From the NCBI RefSeq assembly GCF_000738435.1, contig NZ_CP003984.1, forward strand, positions 2,418,001 through 2,482,000: a DNA stretch of 64,000 bases, given 5' to 3'. The notes under the pieces are model-generated. The model searched no databases. It saw only the letters and a list, made by a program, of their open reading frames with translations, and was not told the DNA's origin. How positions within the stretch are numbered: position 1 is the stretch's first letter; every line of letters begins with the position of its first letter. Below are positions 9,117 through 17,360 of this stretch, piece after piece. The stretch is from Planktomarina temperata RCA23. GTDB lineage: Bacteria; Pseudomonadota; Alphaproteobacteria; Rhodobacterales; Rhodobacteraceae. The position numbers and the translations under genes were made by a program.

Positions 9117-9665
9117 ATGATTTTATTGCTAGTTGGAATTCTCTTATGGAGCCTGTCACATGGGTTTAAACGTATAGCTCCGGCTCACCGAAAAGCCCTT
9201 GGGAACCGCGGCAAAATCTTAACAACTGCGGGCATTTTGCTCGGCCTAATTTTAATGATAATCGGCTACCAGCAGGCAGAATTAATTTTGATTTGGTCTC
9301 CACCGAAATTTTTAAGACATTTAAACAACTTTCTTATGCTCCTATCCGTAGCCAGTTTCGCTGCTGCACACAGCAAAAGCAGATTTCGACGGTTGCTGCG
9401 TCATCCTATGCTTACCTCCGTTAAAATTTGGGCAATCGCACATCTACTTGTGAACGGCGACTTAGCGTCGATTCTCTTGTTTGGCAGCATGTTGCTCTGG
9501 GCAGTGTGGACGGTTGTACAGTTGAATCGAGCAGAGAATTGGCAACGACCAGAGCCAGGCAACCCTAAAAGAGACTGGCTTTTTGTAGTCATTACATTGG
9601 CCGTCTTCACGGTCATTTCTGGCATCCACGTTTGGCTTGGAGTGTCTCCGTTTGGATCTTATTAG
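9117..9665 (+). CDS. NnrU-family membrane protein
   Basis: This 182-residue integral membrane protein has about five hydrophobic helices and the NnrU signature around HLLVNGDLASILLFG near residue 105-120. NnrU-family proteins are linked to nitrogen oxide metabolism and carotenoid-isomerase-like activity in other alphaproteobacteria; the biochemical role is not settled. It follows the FKBP-rhodanese gene closely and may share its transcript. Confidence 0.8.
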   Translation: MILLLVGILLWSLSHGFKRIAPAHRKALGNRGKILTTAGILLGLILMIIGYQQAELILIWSPPKFLRHLNNFLMLLSVASFAAAHSKSRFRRLLRHPMLTSVKIWAIAHLLVNGDLASILLFGSMLLWAVWTVVQLNRAENWQRPEPGNPKRDWLFVVITLAVFTVISGIHVWLGVSPFGSY

Positions 9666-9680
9666 TAAAAACCATAAAAA

Positions 9681-10122
9681 GATGCTGTCAGACAAATGAG
9701 AACTCACATCGGATTGCTAGTGTAGCCTGAATCTACGCACCCAATAATTGGCGCCGCTCAGCGAGCGCAGTGGCACGGTTTGTCTTGAAATTGATGCGTG
9801 AATAGAGATGGCGCTCATCTAGGGCTGTACAGTCAACCTAACCCCACACCCAGACTGTGTTGCGCCTTGAGCGAACCATACACCCCCAACAGGAAAACAG
9901 CTGCGTAACCGCGCGCCAAAACAAACATGTTTGCATCCACGCGCAGGCGTGCGGGCGCGTGACGCAAATAGCGGGTATGGTCAACCAAAGGGGGGACAGC
10001 ATCATCGCCAACCGGATGATCTCAGGGCTCGTTTTAAAGTAACTAAATTGAGAGCTTTTTGTCATACGGAGAGCTTAAGAAACCGCCACGTACGGCTCAA
10101 GCTCGTTTTATCTGACAGTGCC
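9681..10122 (-). mobile_element. IS6-derived degenerate element with foreign core
   Basis: The left end (CTGTCAGACAAATGAGAACT) and right end (GCTCGTTTTATCTGACAGTGCC) match the intact IS6 copies. The right end still encodes the first 20 or so transposase residues on the minus strand (MTKSSQFSYFKTSPEIIRLA). The transposase body is replaced by the core shared with 5.7 and 8.1 kb plus about 100 bp of GC-rich sequence. It cannot move by itself but keeps both termini. Confidence 0.75.
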
Positions 10123-10268
10123 GCTCTAATTTGTCTTACAGCACCCAATAACCCTCTTTTGATGATTACTAGCACATTTTTGTGCGACATTTAGAGATGG
10201 ACTGCAATTTCTGAAATTGTAGAAATATCAATCTCCATTATGAAACACCCCCCTATAATAAATTTCTG

Positions 10269-10394
10269 TTACTGGAAAGCATACGTGCACTCCGCGTACC
10301 CGCAGGGCGGTCGTGCCAGAAGGACCCGCTCATTTAGCTTTTTAAAGTTTCTAAACCGTTGCGGCAAAGCAAAAAAGAGGGTAAAGAGCGGCAT
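10269..10394 (-). CDS. Possible 41-residue protein, unknown
   Basis: A short frame starts with an ATG preceded by TAGGAG five bases upstream, a strong ribosome site. The product (MPLFTLFFALPQRF at its N-terminus) is basic with a hydrophobic start and resembles nothing I know. It lies just downstream, on the same strand, of the 75-bp sequence that also precedes a terminase small-subunit gene at 48.06 kb, so it may be a remnant of a phage leader region. Real translation is uncertain. Confidence 0.25.
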   Translation of the reverse strand: MPLFTLFFALPQRFRNFKKLNERVLLARPPCGYAECTYAFQ

Positions 10395-10474
10395 GAAAAC
10401 TCCTAAATATTGCCGCCTCGCGCGCCAGCGCGCGTGAGCAACAGTCTCGAACCTAAAATTGAATTGATACAAAG

Positions 10475-10549
10475 TTTCCGTAAACGCAGACAACACGCGT
10501 TACACACGCCGGTTCAGAAATCACCACTTAGAGATTTGACCCGCCCCTA
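10475..10549 (-). repeat. Phage leader-like sequence shared with 48075-48150
   Basis: Read on the minus strand, this segment runs from GGGGCGGGTC through AACCGGCG to GCGTTTACGGAAA, and matches in order and spacing the segment directly upstream of the terminase small-subunit gene at 48.06 kb. It is probably a conserved non-coding site of a phage family, for example a packaging site or leader. No terminase small-subunit gene follows it here. Confidence 0.5.
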
Positions 10550-10720
10550 CCCGAATACACGAATCTCTTTAGGACTGCGACTTTAGGGAATTTGATTGTA
10601 CAGGTAATTCTCAGAATGCATTGTGTCGCTAGTGCGATTTCAAAAGTGTAACGTCAAGCGTAACGTGATAAAGCGTTTTTATATATTAATTAATTTTATC
10701 AGTTTGATAGTGTCTTAATA

Positions 10721-10776
10721 TGGTGCCCCCACACGGACTCGAACCGCGGACCTACTGATTACAAATCAGTTGCCCA
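10721..10776 (-). tRNA. 3' part of tRNA-Thr(TGT), probable attachment-site remnant
   Basis: On the minus strand this reads as the end of the D arm, a perfect anticodon arm (stem ACTGA/TCAGT, loop TTTGTAA, anticodon TGT), variable loop AGGTC, a T arm with loop TTCGAGT, the acceptor 3' strand TGGGGGC, and A plus CCA. The 5' acceptor strand and most of the D arm are missing: the next bases (higher coordinates) do not pair with GGGGGC. Such 3' fragments are what integration into a tRNA gene leaves at one end of an element. By orientation the element would extend to the right of it. No intact partner copy is visible in the window. Confidence 0.65.
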
Positions 10777-10869
10777 TAAAAACTCACACCACAGTTCAAA
10801 TTGAATCCGATTTGCCAATAAGAGCAATCAAGCTATTTCAACTAATAATTCAATCAGTCTGAGATATAC

Positions 10870-11508
10870 ATGAAAGCCAATTTGAACTTCAATCGCCGCC
10901 AATGGCTCGCTGCTACTTTTGGATTTTTGGCCACCTCAATAGCCAGCCCCATACTCGCACAGACAAGAATTCGCCGCATCCGGACCCAATATATCGCAGC
11001 GCTTGGAGCCGAGGGTGCTACTTCAGGAACAGGCGCGGAAACTTGGGGACTTTGGAAAGAAGATCCTGGTCCAATTGGCGTATGGCTTAGGCTCTATCAG
11101 ACACTCCAAAAGGCGGGCAATTTGGCCCCTGCTGGCTGGAGGTTTGACATTGATGATTGGTGGCTAGATGAGAACGGCCTGATCATGAAGGCTCCAGAAT
11201 TTCCAATCCCTGCTGGGCAGTATTTTGTAACAAATGGTGAGGAACACTTCTCTTTACTCACCATCGAGGATCCCGATGCAGAAGGGAAACAATCTTGGTC
11301 ACTGTCTGACGATAAAACACTTGCTAATGTGACCCATGGGCCCTGTAGATCAGCGCGCTACACGCCAGAGGGTGAAAGCGGCACATGTTCGCCAGAATAC
11401 GCAGACCGTTCTGCATTCCCATTAAAGCCGGGGGAATCACCCCCATTAGTCAGCGGATGCACTCGCAAAAATTATGCAGTTCTGATTGTGATAGGCATTC
11501 CAGTTTAA
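10870..11508 (+). CDS. Conserved secreted protein of unknown function, possible Tat substrate
   Basis: This 212-residue protein begins with a signal peptide that has paired arginines (NRRQWLAATFGFLATS) and an AxA-type cleavage region near SPILAQ. The mature part carries conserved-looking segments: GTGAETWGLWKEDPGP, GWRFDIDDWWLDENGL and THGPCRSARYTP. I recognise the general type as a conserved hypothetical of Rhodobacteraceae but know no function. Cysteines near the C-terminus might pair. It sits alone between the tRNA fragment and the methyltransferase gene, so it may be cargo of the element. Confidence 0.65.
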   Translation: MKANLNFNRRQWLAATFGFLATSIASPILAQTRIRRIRTQYIAALGAEGATSGTGAETWGLWKEDPGPIGVWLRLYQTLQKAGNLAPAGWRFDIDDWWLDENGLIMKAPEFPIPAGQYFVTNGEEHFSLLTIEDPDAEGKQSWSLSDDKTLANVTHGPCRSARYTPEGESGTCSPEYADRSAFPLKPGESPPLVSGCTRKNYAVLIVIGIPV

Positions 11509-11683
11509 GTGATGTTACTATAATTAACGTTTATGATAAATATATCAACAAGTTGCAAAATTTCTTAGGTTTCTACCAGTTAACAGTAATGATATGATTG
11601 AAGCATGAAAACTGGCCGAACAATTCAGTTTGGCTGGTTATTGGCTTCAATATTGAAGCCCTAAATCAACGGAAGGAGTTGGC

Positions 11684-12973
11684 ATGTTGCTGACCACTTG
11701 TTCGTTGGGTCTTGGGGAGCTTCGTTCGTCAAACTCAACACCTCGCAAACACTCTCAACGCCAAATTAAAAAGGCAAAGGACCTCTTTGCAAAACAAAGC
11801 ATCGTTGTTCCTATTATTGTAGACGAATACCATCACATAATTGATGGGCACCTTAGGTTCATGGTGGCGCGTGAACTTGGTATCGAAAACCTCAACGCAG
11901 TTGTTGTCTCTGAGGCGTCAACTGCCGAGATCATCGAACTGGAATTAGCCCTCAACCGCCTCGGAGAAGACAGCAACTGGGATGAGGCGCGCTTAAAGGA
12001 AAAGCTAGAGCAGCTCTTAGAGTTCGATGTTGATCTGCGCTTCACAGGGTTTGAACAAGCTGAGATTGATAAATTACTTCACTTTGAAATTATTGATGAG
12101 GCAGAACAAGATTGGGGCAACACGGCTCCCGTAACAAGGCCTGGCGATATCTGGCGCGTTGGCGACCACATCATTGCCTGCGTGGACGCATTATCGCCAG
12201 AAGCGGCTTTAAGCGAACTTGATGATCTGCCCTTGGCCAAAGTGTGCGTAACAGACCCTCCATACAATGTGCCCACGAAAGGCCACATCAGAACCAGTCA
12301 TGATCATCAAGAATTTGCCATGGCTGCTGGCGAAATGTCAGACGCAGAGTTCGAGGAATTTCTAAACGCATTTCTTAGATCAGCTCTCAACCTTACAACA
12401 GACAAGGCGCTTTTCTATGTCTGTATGGACTGGCGCCATATCAACCATTTGAACGCAGCGGCAAAGACGCAGCAACTGACGCCCCAGAACTTGTGTGTTT
12501 GGGCCAAGACAAATGCAGGGATGGGATCCTTTTACCGTTCACAGCATGAATTGGTTGCTGTCTACAGCCGAGCCAAAACCTTCCAAAATAATATCAACCT
12601 TGGGGCGAGTGGCCGATACCGGACAAATATTTGGCACTATGATGGCGTAACCAGTTTTGGCCCCACTCGGACCGAAGATTTAATAGATCACCCCACTGTG
12701 AAACCCACGAAGCTGATTGCCGACATTCTTTTAGATTGTACCTCGATCGGTGATTGGGTGTTGGATCCGTTTTTAGGAAGCGGCACCAGTTGCCTCGCTG
12801 CAGAGCAGGTCAATCGACGCTGTCTTGGACTTGAGTTGGAACCTAAATTTGTCGATGTCGCTCTCAAGCGGCTTAAAGAAAGATGCAGCCTAGACGCAGT
12901 TCATGTTCAGACGGGTAAAAGCTATGCTGACATTAGCCGTGAACGTCTTACAAAGAGTGAGGACGCAGCATGA
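11684..12973 (+). CDS. ParB-like nuclease domain fused to a beta-class DNA methyltransferase
   Basis: The 429-residue product has an N-terminal ParB/Srx-like domain (residues about 15-130; IDGHLRFMVARELG near 53-66) and a C-terminal amino-methyltransferase. The catalytic motif DPPY is at 191-194 and precedes the S-adenosylmethionine motif DPFLGSGTS near 365, the beta-class order used by N6-adenine and N4-cytosine enzymes. An AAGGAG site supports this start. The stop overlaps the next gene (ATGA). Such fusions are common in phages and phage-like elements; it probably marks element DNA, and no cognate nuclease gene is adjacent. Confidence 0.88.
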   Translation: MLLTTCSLGLGELRSSNSTPRKHSQRQIKKAKDLFAKQSIVVPIIVDEYHHIIDGHLRFMVARELGIENLNAVVVSEASTAEIIELELALNRLGEDSNWDEARLKEKLEQLLEFDVDLRFTGFEQAEIDKLLHFEIIDEAEQDWGNTAPVTRPGDIWRVGDHIIACVDALSPEAALSELDDLPLAKVCVTDPPYNVPTKGHIRTSHDHQEFAMAAGEMSDAEFEEFLNAFLRSALNLTTDKALFYVCMDWRHINHLNAAAKTQQLTPQNLCVWAKTNAGMGSFYRSQHELVAVYSRAKTFQNNINLGASGRYRTNIWHYDGVTSFGPTRTEDLIDHPTVKPTKLIADILLDCTSIGDWVLDPFLGSGTSCLAAEQVNRRCLGLELEPKFVDVALKRLKERCSLDAVHVQTGKSYADISRERLTKSEDAA

Positions 12974-13335
12974 CTCATAGAAACCCTCCAAAAAAATATC
13001 AGTTCAAAAAAGGCCAGTCCGGCAATCCCAAAGGCCGCCCACGCAAAAAATTGCAAGCCGGCACAACTCTCGCCGATGACCTAAGGCGCGAGCTGAGTGA
13101 AGAAATTATGGTCAAGAAAAATGGAGAGACCAAGCGCGTTACCAAGCAAAGCGCTTTAATATCTTCAATAGCAACCTCGGCAATAAATGGCGGCAGTAGC
13201 CAGCAACGCCTCCTTGTCCAAATTCTAAGCATGTCTGGCATGGACAAAGACAACGCCATCGACGCTGAAGAGCTCCAGAGACATGACGAAGCGCTTTTGT
13301 TGGAATTGCAGAAACTTGGTCTCAAGATTGATTAG
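12970..13335 (+). CDS. DUF5681 protein, probable terminase partner
   Basis: This 121-residue basic protein shows the DUF5681 hallmark near its start: FKKGQSGNPKGRPRKK at residues 14-29. The rest is predicted helical and ends in an acidic/leucine-rich tail. It overlaps the methyltransferase stop by four bases and is followed 7 bp later by the terminase gene. Its size and position fit a small-terminase-like DNA-binding role, but that is inference from context. Confidence 0.8.
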   Translation: MTHRNPPKKYQFKKGQSGNPKGRPRKKLQAGTTLADDLRRELSEEIMVKKNGETKRVTKQSALISSIATSAINGGSSQQRLLVQILSMSGMDKDNAIDAEELQRHDEALLLELQKLGLKID

Positions 13336-13342
13336 GCCGATC

Positions 13343-14776
13343 ATGACACATAACATAAGCCAGAGAACTTCAGAGGCCCTTCTTCGGCGGTCGCCCAGCC
13401 TGTTCTTCACGCATTTATTTCCAAAGATCGATACCGTTCGCAACTTTGAGTGCCCGTGGTACCTTCATGCCATAAGCAAATACTTGCTTGAGATGTACTA
13501 CGGCACTTGTCCTCGCTTGATCCTTAACGCTCCACCACGCTCGTTGAAAACCTCTTTGGCAAACACCTATTTTATACCTTGGCTTCTCGGAAAGGATCCA
13601 TCCACAAAAGTGATGGTTGTCACCTACGGCGACGACCTTTCTTCAACACTCGCAAAAGCCACGAAGAAAGTGTTTCTGCATCCAGCCTATAAGAAAATCT
13701 TTCCCCATACCGTTTTAGAAAATGACAATATGCAAGCCACTCGGCTGCGCACATCAAAAGGCGGCCATGTTATCTTCACCTCCCTACATGGAGTGATGAC
13801 CGGCCTTGGTGCAGATTGGATTATCCTCGATGACCCCCTACAGGTGGCCCATATGCGGTCTGAGACCCGCCTGGATGACGTCATCCGAGTATTTAAGCAA
13901 AGTGTCAGCACGCGTCTCAACAATCCAAAGAATGGTAAGATACTTCTCATACAGCAACGCATCAGCCCAAATGATTTGTGCGGCGCATTAACTGATACGC
14001 CCATGCATCCTTGGAAAATTTTATGCCTGCCAGCCCGCTTTGATGAGCCAGCCCAATTTGATTTAGGGCTATTTGGAAAGAAAGATGTTGAAACAGGGGA
14101 TCTTCTAACACCTGCGCGAATGCCAGAGGCTTTTCTCAATGAGAAAAAAGCTGAGATGGGCGATGCAGCCTATTATGCGCAGTATTTACAAAAGCCTCTT
14201 CATGAGAGCGACTGTCCGATTGATTTTAAGAAAATTAAGCACATCAGTAGGGAGGAGTTTGATGAAATCAGTCTTGCACCCACAATTTATCAAAGCTGGG
14301 ATACGGCGCTCTCGGACAAACCATCCGCCGATTATTCTGCAGTAACAACTTGGGCAAAGTTTGAGGATGGCCGTTATGTATTGCTTGATGCAGCGCGCTA
14401 CCGCGTCACGAGCGAAAAACTTCAAAGCAAAATCGTGCAGCAAGCACGGGCGCATTCCGCACGATTTGTTTGCATTGAAAAGGCAAATCATGCGGCTGAT
14501 CTTATTCGAATGGTCGCACCTGAGATGCCGGATGGGTGCATTGTGAGATCCGTACCAACAGGTGGAACCTCTAAAATGCAGCGGCTGGAGGCACAGCTGC
14601 ATAAGATCAACACTGGCAAAGTGTTCTTCTTAAGTGACGAGCCGAACCTTGAGCTTGTTAACAATGAGCTGCGGCAATTCCCGAATGGACGCTACGATGA
14701 CCTGGTCGATAGCTTCTCACAGGCGCTTGCTCAAATGGGGACTGGAAGCGGCGTACCATTTTGGCGCATTAGCTGA
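13343..14776 (+). CDS. Phage terminase large subunit
   Basis: This 477-residue packaging motor protein has an ATPase P-loop variant APPRSLKTS at about 63-71, Walker B WIILDDP at 159-165, and a C-terminal RNase H-like nuclease with YQSWDTALSDK (acidic residue D320) and a late VDSFSQAL aspartate near 462. All main parts are present, so it is likely active. I prefer the ATG at 13343, just after the DUF5681 stop; the frame extends 20 codons upstream into that gene. There is no portal, protease or capsid gene beside it, which is unusual. Confidence 0.9.
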   Translation: MTHNISQRTSEALLRRSPSLFFTHLFPKIDTVRNFECPWYLHAISKYLLEMYYGTCPRLILNAPPRSLKTSLANTYFIPWLLGKDPSTKVMVVTYGDDLSSTLAKATKKVFLHPAYKKIFPHTVLENDNMQATRLRTSKGGHVIFTSLHGVMTGLGADWIILDDPLQVAHMRSETRLDDVIRVFKQSVSTRLNNPKNGKILLIQQRISPNDLCGALTDTPMHPWKILCLPARFDEPAQFDLGLFGKKDVETGDLLTPARMPEAFLNEKKAEMGDAAYYAQYLQKPLHESDCPIDFKKIKHISREEFDEISLAPTIYQSWDTALSDKPSADYSAVTTWAKFEDGRYVLLDAARYRVTSEKLQSKIVQQARAHSARFVCIEKANHAADLIRMVAPEMPDGCIVRSVPTGGTSKMQRLEAQLHKINTGKVFFLSDEPNLELVNNELRQFPNGRYDDLVDSFSQALAQMGTGSGVPFWRIS

Positions 14777-14890
14777 GACGGATAAATCTGAAACTTTGGA
14801 CTGGACTACGCCCCAACCGTAAGCCTGTATGCTCCTAAGCTCGAATACCATCGGGCTTTGCTCAGTGACAATGATCACAAGGAGCAAAAT

Positions 14891-15286
14891 TTGGACCCCT
14901 CATTTGAAACTTTAAAAACCGCAAGCCGCGCTGATCTCATTGATGCATGGCGCGAGGCTATCGGCAGGCCGGCACCAAAACACATTAGTCGATCACTTTT
15001 GATCACCGTTCTTTCTTTTGAGCAGCAGGCAAAACAATATGGGAGGTCAAACCAAAGGTTCCGTCAAGCCTTGGAGCGGCAAGTTAGCGGCAAAGCCTCC
15101 AAGCCCAAGCTGCAATCAGGAACGCGGTTTGTACGCGAGCATCATGGCAAGACCCATGTTGTCGACGTAGACGCGTCGGGAGCCTTTATCTGGCGGGGCA
15201 AGCCCTTTGCATCCCTATCTCAGGTCGCCAAGCAAATATGCGGCTATCACTGCTCAGGACACAAATTCTTCGGGGTAACAAAATGA
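14891..15286 (+). CDS. DUF2924 protein
   Basis: This protein of about 131 residues matches the DUF2924 pattern: ADLIDAWREAIGRPAP near the start, ISRSLLITVLSFEQQAKQYG, then GTRFVREHHGKTHVVDV and WRGKPFASLSQVAKQICG, with a likely DNA-binding end. I chose the TTG at 14891 because AAGGAG lies six bases before it; the frame also allows a TTG at 14858. The stop overlaps the recombinase start (ATGA). DUF2924 genes usually accompany serine recombinases, so it is probably an accessory or directionality factor (inference). Confidence 0.8.
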   Translation: MDPSFETLKTASRADLIDAWREAIGRPAPKHISRSLLITVLSFEQQAKQYGRSNQRFRQALERQVSGKASKPKLQSGTRFVREHHGKTHVVDVDASGAFIWRGKPFASLSQVAKQICGYHCSGHKFFGVTK

Positions 15287-16899
15287 GTGCAGCCCATCAT
15301 CAAAAAACCCGTGCAGCTATCTATACGCGAAAATCTAGGGAAGAAGGTCTCGAGCAGGAGTTCAATTCTTTAGACGCCCAACATGAGGCCTGCGCGGCCT
15401 ACATTACCAGCCAACGACATGAGGGCTGGAAACAATTAAAGGGCCGCTTCGATGACGGAGGGGTATCAGGAGGAACTATGGATCGCCCTGCCCTCACGCG
15501 CCTTTTGGCGGATGTAGATCAAGGCCTGGTTGATATGATCGTTGTCTATAAGATCGACCGATTGACGCGCTCCTTGAGCGACTTTGCCAAATTAATTGAC
15601 CGGCTGGAGGCGAAGGGCTGCTCTTTTGTGTCCGTGACACAATCTTTTAATACGTCGACATCCATGGGGCGCCTAACACTGAATGTGCTTCTATCATTTG
15701 CTCAATTTGAGCGTGAAGTCACAGCCGATCGCATTCGCGATAAAATTGCGGCCTCAAAAAAGAAGGGTATGTGGATGGGCGGCCGGGTGCCCTGGGGATA
15801 CGCCATTCATCCCGATCCAAAGGTTCAATCCTTAGAGATACATCTCGAGCATGCCAAAGATATCCAACGGATATATGATCTATACGAGGAACTTGGATGC
15901 TTAGCGCAGGTTAAAAGCCAAATTGATAGCCTATGGCCAGAGCGCAATTATAGCCGTGGCCGTATCTATAAAATCTTAACCAACCCAATCTATATTGGTA
16001 AGATCCGCCACAAGACCGACATCTATGAAGGCCTTCATTCCGCCATCATCGATGTGGCGCAATTTAACCGGGTTCAAGAACAGCTCAAACTCAAATCAGC
16101 CATCAAACGTGGGACCCACCCTACGCGAGGATTGTCCGCCTGCTTGATCGGAAAAATCTACGACGAGACTGGAGATCGCCTTACGCCCTCCAACACAAAG
16201 CGCAAGGGCCGTGTACATCGATATTACTACTCCAATCGCCTAACAATTAAAGGTGCTGATCCAACAGGCTGGCGCATCAAAGCTGAGACCCTTGAGACAG
16301 CTTTATCTTCGATGGTGAAATCCAATCTTATGCAGGCCTTCCAGGCCACTGATATAGAAGATGGCCTCACAGCTCATGAGCTTACCCAATACATAACTTG
16401 TATAGAAACACTGAAGTCCCAAGCAGCATTAAAGCTCATCTCTCGCGTAGATTTAACCAAAGGCAATATAACGATCGCCATTAATCAAAAGGAGCTTGAG
16501 AAGCTTCTCCAATGCTCTTCAAACCTAATAGAGGCAGAGCGATTAACATTTAACGAACCCATTACATTCCAACGCAGGCAAAATGGTACAAAGCTTTTCT
16601 GGGCCCAATATGAAACAGGCCCGAGACTGCATCTCATCAAGGCCCTTCACGATGCTCACACCTGGCTTGATCTGCTAAAATCCGGCAAACAAATTACCGA
16701 CATTACTCAAGCCACAGGACTTCTCGACGGGACTATTTGGAAGCGTGTTCGGCTCGCATGTCTGTCGCCAAAAGTTCAAAAGGCCATCCTTAACGGAACA
16801 TTAAATCCAGAGTTCACCATTCGCTATTTGCAAAGCAAGCGTGTGCCTGCAACCTGGGTTGAGCAAGACAAGCTCTTAATCAGCAAAGTTCCCTGTTAA
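15283..16899 (+). CDS. Large serine recombinase
   Basis: This 538-residue protein has the resolvase catalytic domain first (YTRKSREEG, nucleophile serine at about residue 18; KIDRLTRSLSDF near 92; FAQFEREVTADRIRDK near 150) and then the recombinase domain with GGRVPWGYAIHP and ILTNPIYIGKIRHKTDIYEG. The zinc-ribbon region near LSACLIGKIYDETG has few cysteines, so it is modified. The start at 15283 overlaps the DUF2924 stop and follows GGGGTAAC. The stop codon lies inside the first of several TTCCCTGTTAAT repeats, which suggests that the gene end is part of the recombination or end region. Confidence 0.9.
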   Translation: MSAAHHQKTRAAIYTRKSREEGLEQEFNSLDAQHEACAAYITSQRHEGWKQLKGRFDDGGVSGGTMDRPALTRLLADVDQGLVDMIVVYKIDRLTRSLSDFAKLIDRLEAKGCSFVSVTQSFNTSTSMGRLTLNVLLSFAQFEREVTADRIRDKIAASKKKGMWMGGRVPWGYAIHPDPKVQSLEIHLEHAKDIQRIYDLYEELGCLAQVKSQIDSLWPERNYSRGRIYKILTNPIYIGKIRHKTDIYEGLHSAIIDVAQFNRVQEQLKLKSAIKRGTHPTRGLSACLIGKIYDETGDRLTPSNTKRKGRVHRYYYSNRLTIKGADPTGWRIKAETLETALSSMVKSNLMQAFQATDIEDGLTAHELTQYITCIETLKSQAALKLISRVDLTKGNITIAINQKELEKLLQCSSNLIEAERLTFNEPITFQRRQNGTKLFWAQYETGPRLHLIKALHDAHTWLDLLKSGKQITDITQATGLLDGTIWKRVRLACLSPKVQKAILNGTLNPEFTIRYLQSKRVPATWVEQDKLLISKVPC

Positions 16900-17045
16900 T
16901 GCCTATTTGATTCCCTGTTAATTTTGCCCAGCGCGCTTCTAAACACCAATAATTTATGGCTATTACAGCGTTTTTAGACATTTCCAGAACCCAAAAAAAA
17001 GAAAGTTCCCTGTTAATTTCCCTGTTAATTGCAAAAAACAGGGAA
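16889..17045. repeat. Cluster of TTCCCTGTTAAT repeats at the end of the serine recombinase gene
   Basis: The 12-mer TTCCCTGTTAAT occurs at 16889-16900, 16911-16922, 17006-17017 and 17018-17029; the last two are directly adjacent. A partial inverted copy, AACAGGGAA, is at 17037-17045. The first copy contains the recombinase stop codon. Repeats of this kind next to a recombinase gene may be binding sites, an attachment site or an end of the element. Confidence 0.8.
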
Positions 17046-17360
17046 ACTCGTGCTGCCGAAATATTGCCTCTGAGGAATAGGTTGAAACGGGGTAATTCTT
17101 GCGCGAGAGAAAATCCTCAGATCAAAAATCTGAAAATAACAGCCTGAAAACACGGGTATAAAAACCGGTTATATGAAGCTGTTGGATGTGAGAGAAATCA
17201 GTGGCGGACCGAGGAGCCGCCATAATACTATCCGCATTTGTCGAAATTCGTCGCATCAAAACTATACTATCAGCAACTTACACGAATACCATGTTTTTAT
17301 CTGTTGCAACTCGTCTGACCTAATGTGATTATTTATGGCGGGTAGGTAGAGGGATAAAAG
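17046..17360. other. Junction between two mobile elements, no gene seen
   Basis: This stretch separates the serine-recombinase module from the tyrosine-integrase element. I see no coding frame with credible features. It contains a small inverted repeat (GGCGGACC...GGAGCCGCC near 17204-17221) and AT-rich sequence before the integrase. A left attachment site of the integrase element is expected here, but I could not find a direct repeat of it on the right side. Confidence 0.4.

Noticed and set aside
11684-12973. Restriction-modification system
   Set aside because: The methyltransferase has no nuclease partner nearby apart from its own ParB-like domain and the terminase; it fits a phage-type orphan enzyme better.
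16889-17045. CRISPR array
   Set aside because: Repeats are only 12 bp, unevenly spaced, two are abutting, and there are no cas genes.
17204-17221. Possible tRNA or attachment core before the integrase
   Set aside because: The GC-rich inverted repeat does not fold as a tRNA and I found no matching direct repeat at the right side of the element.
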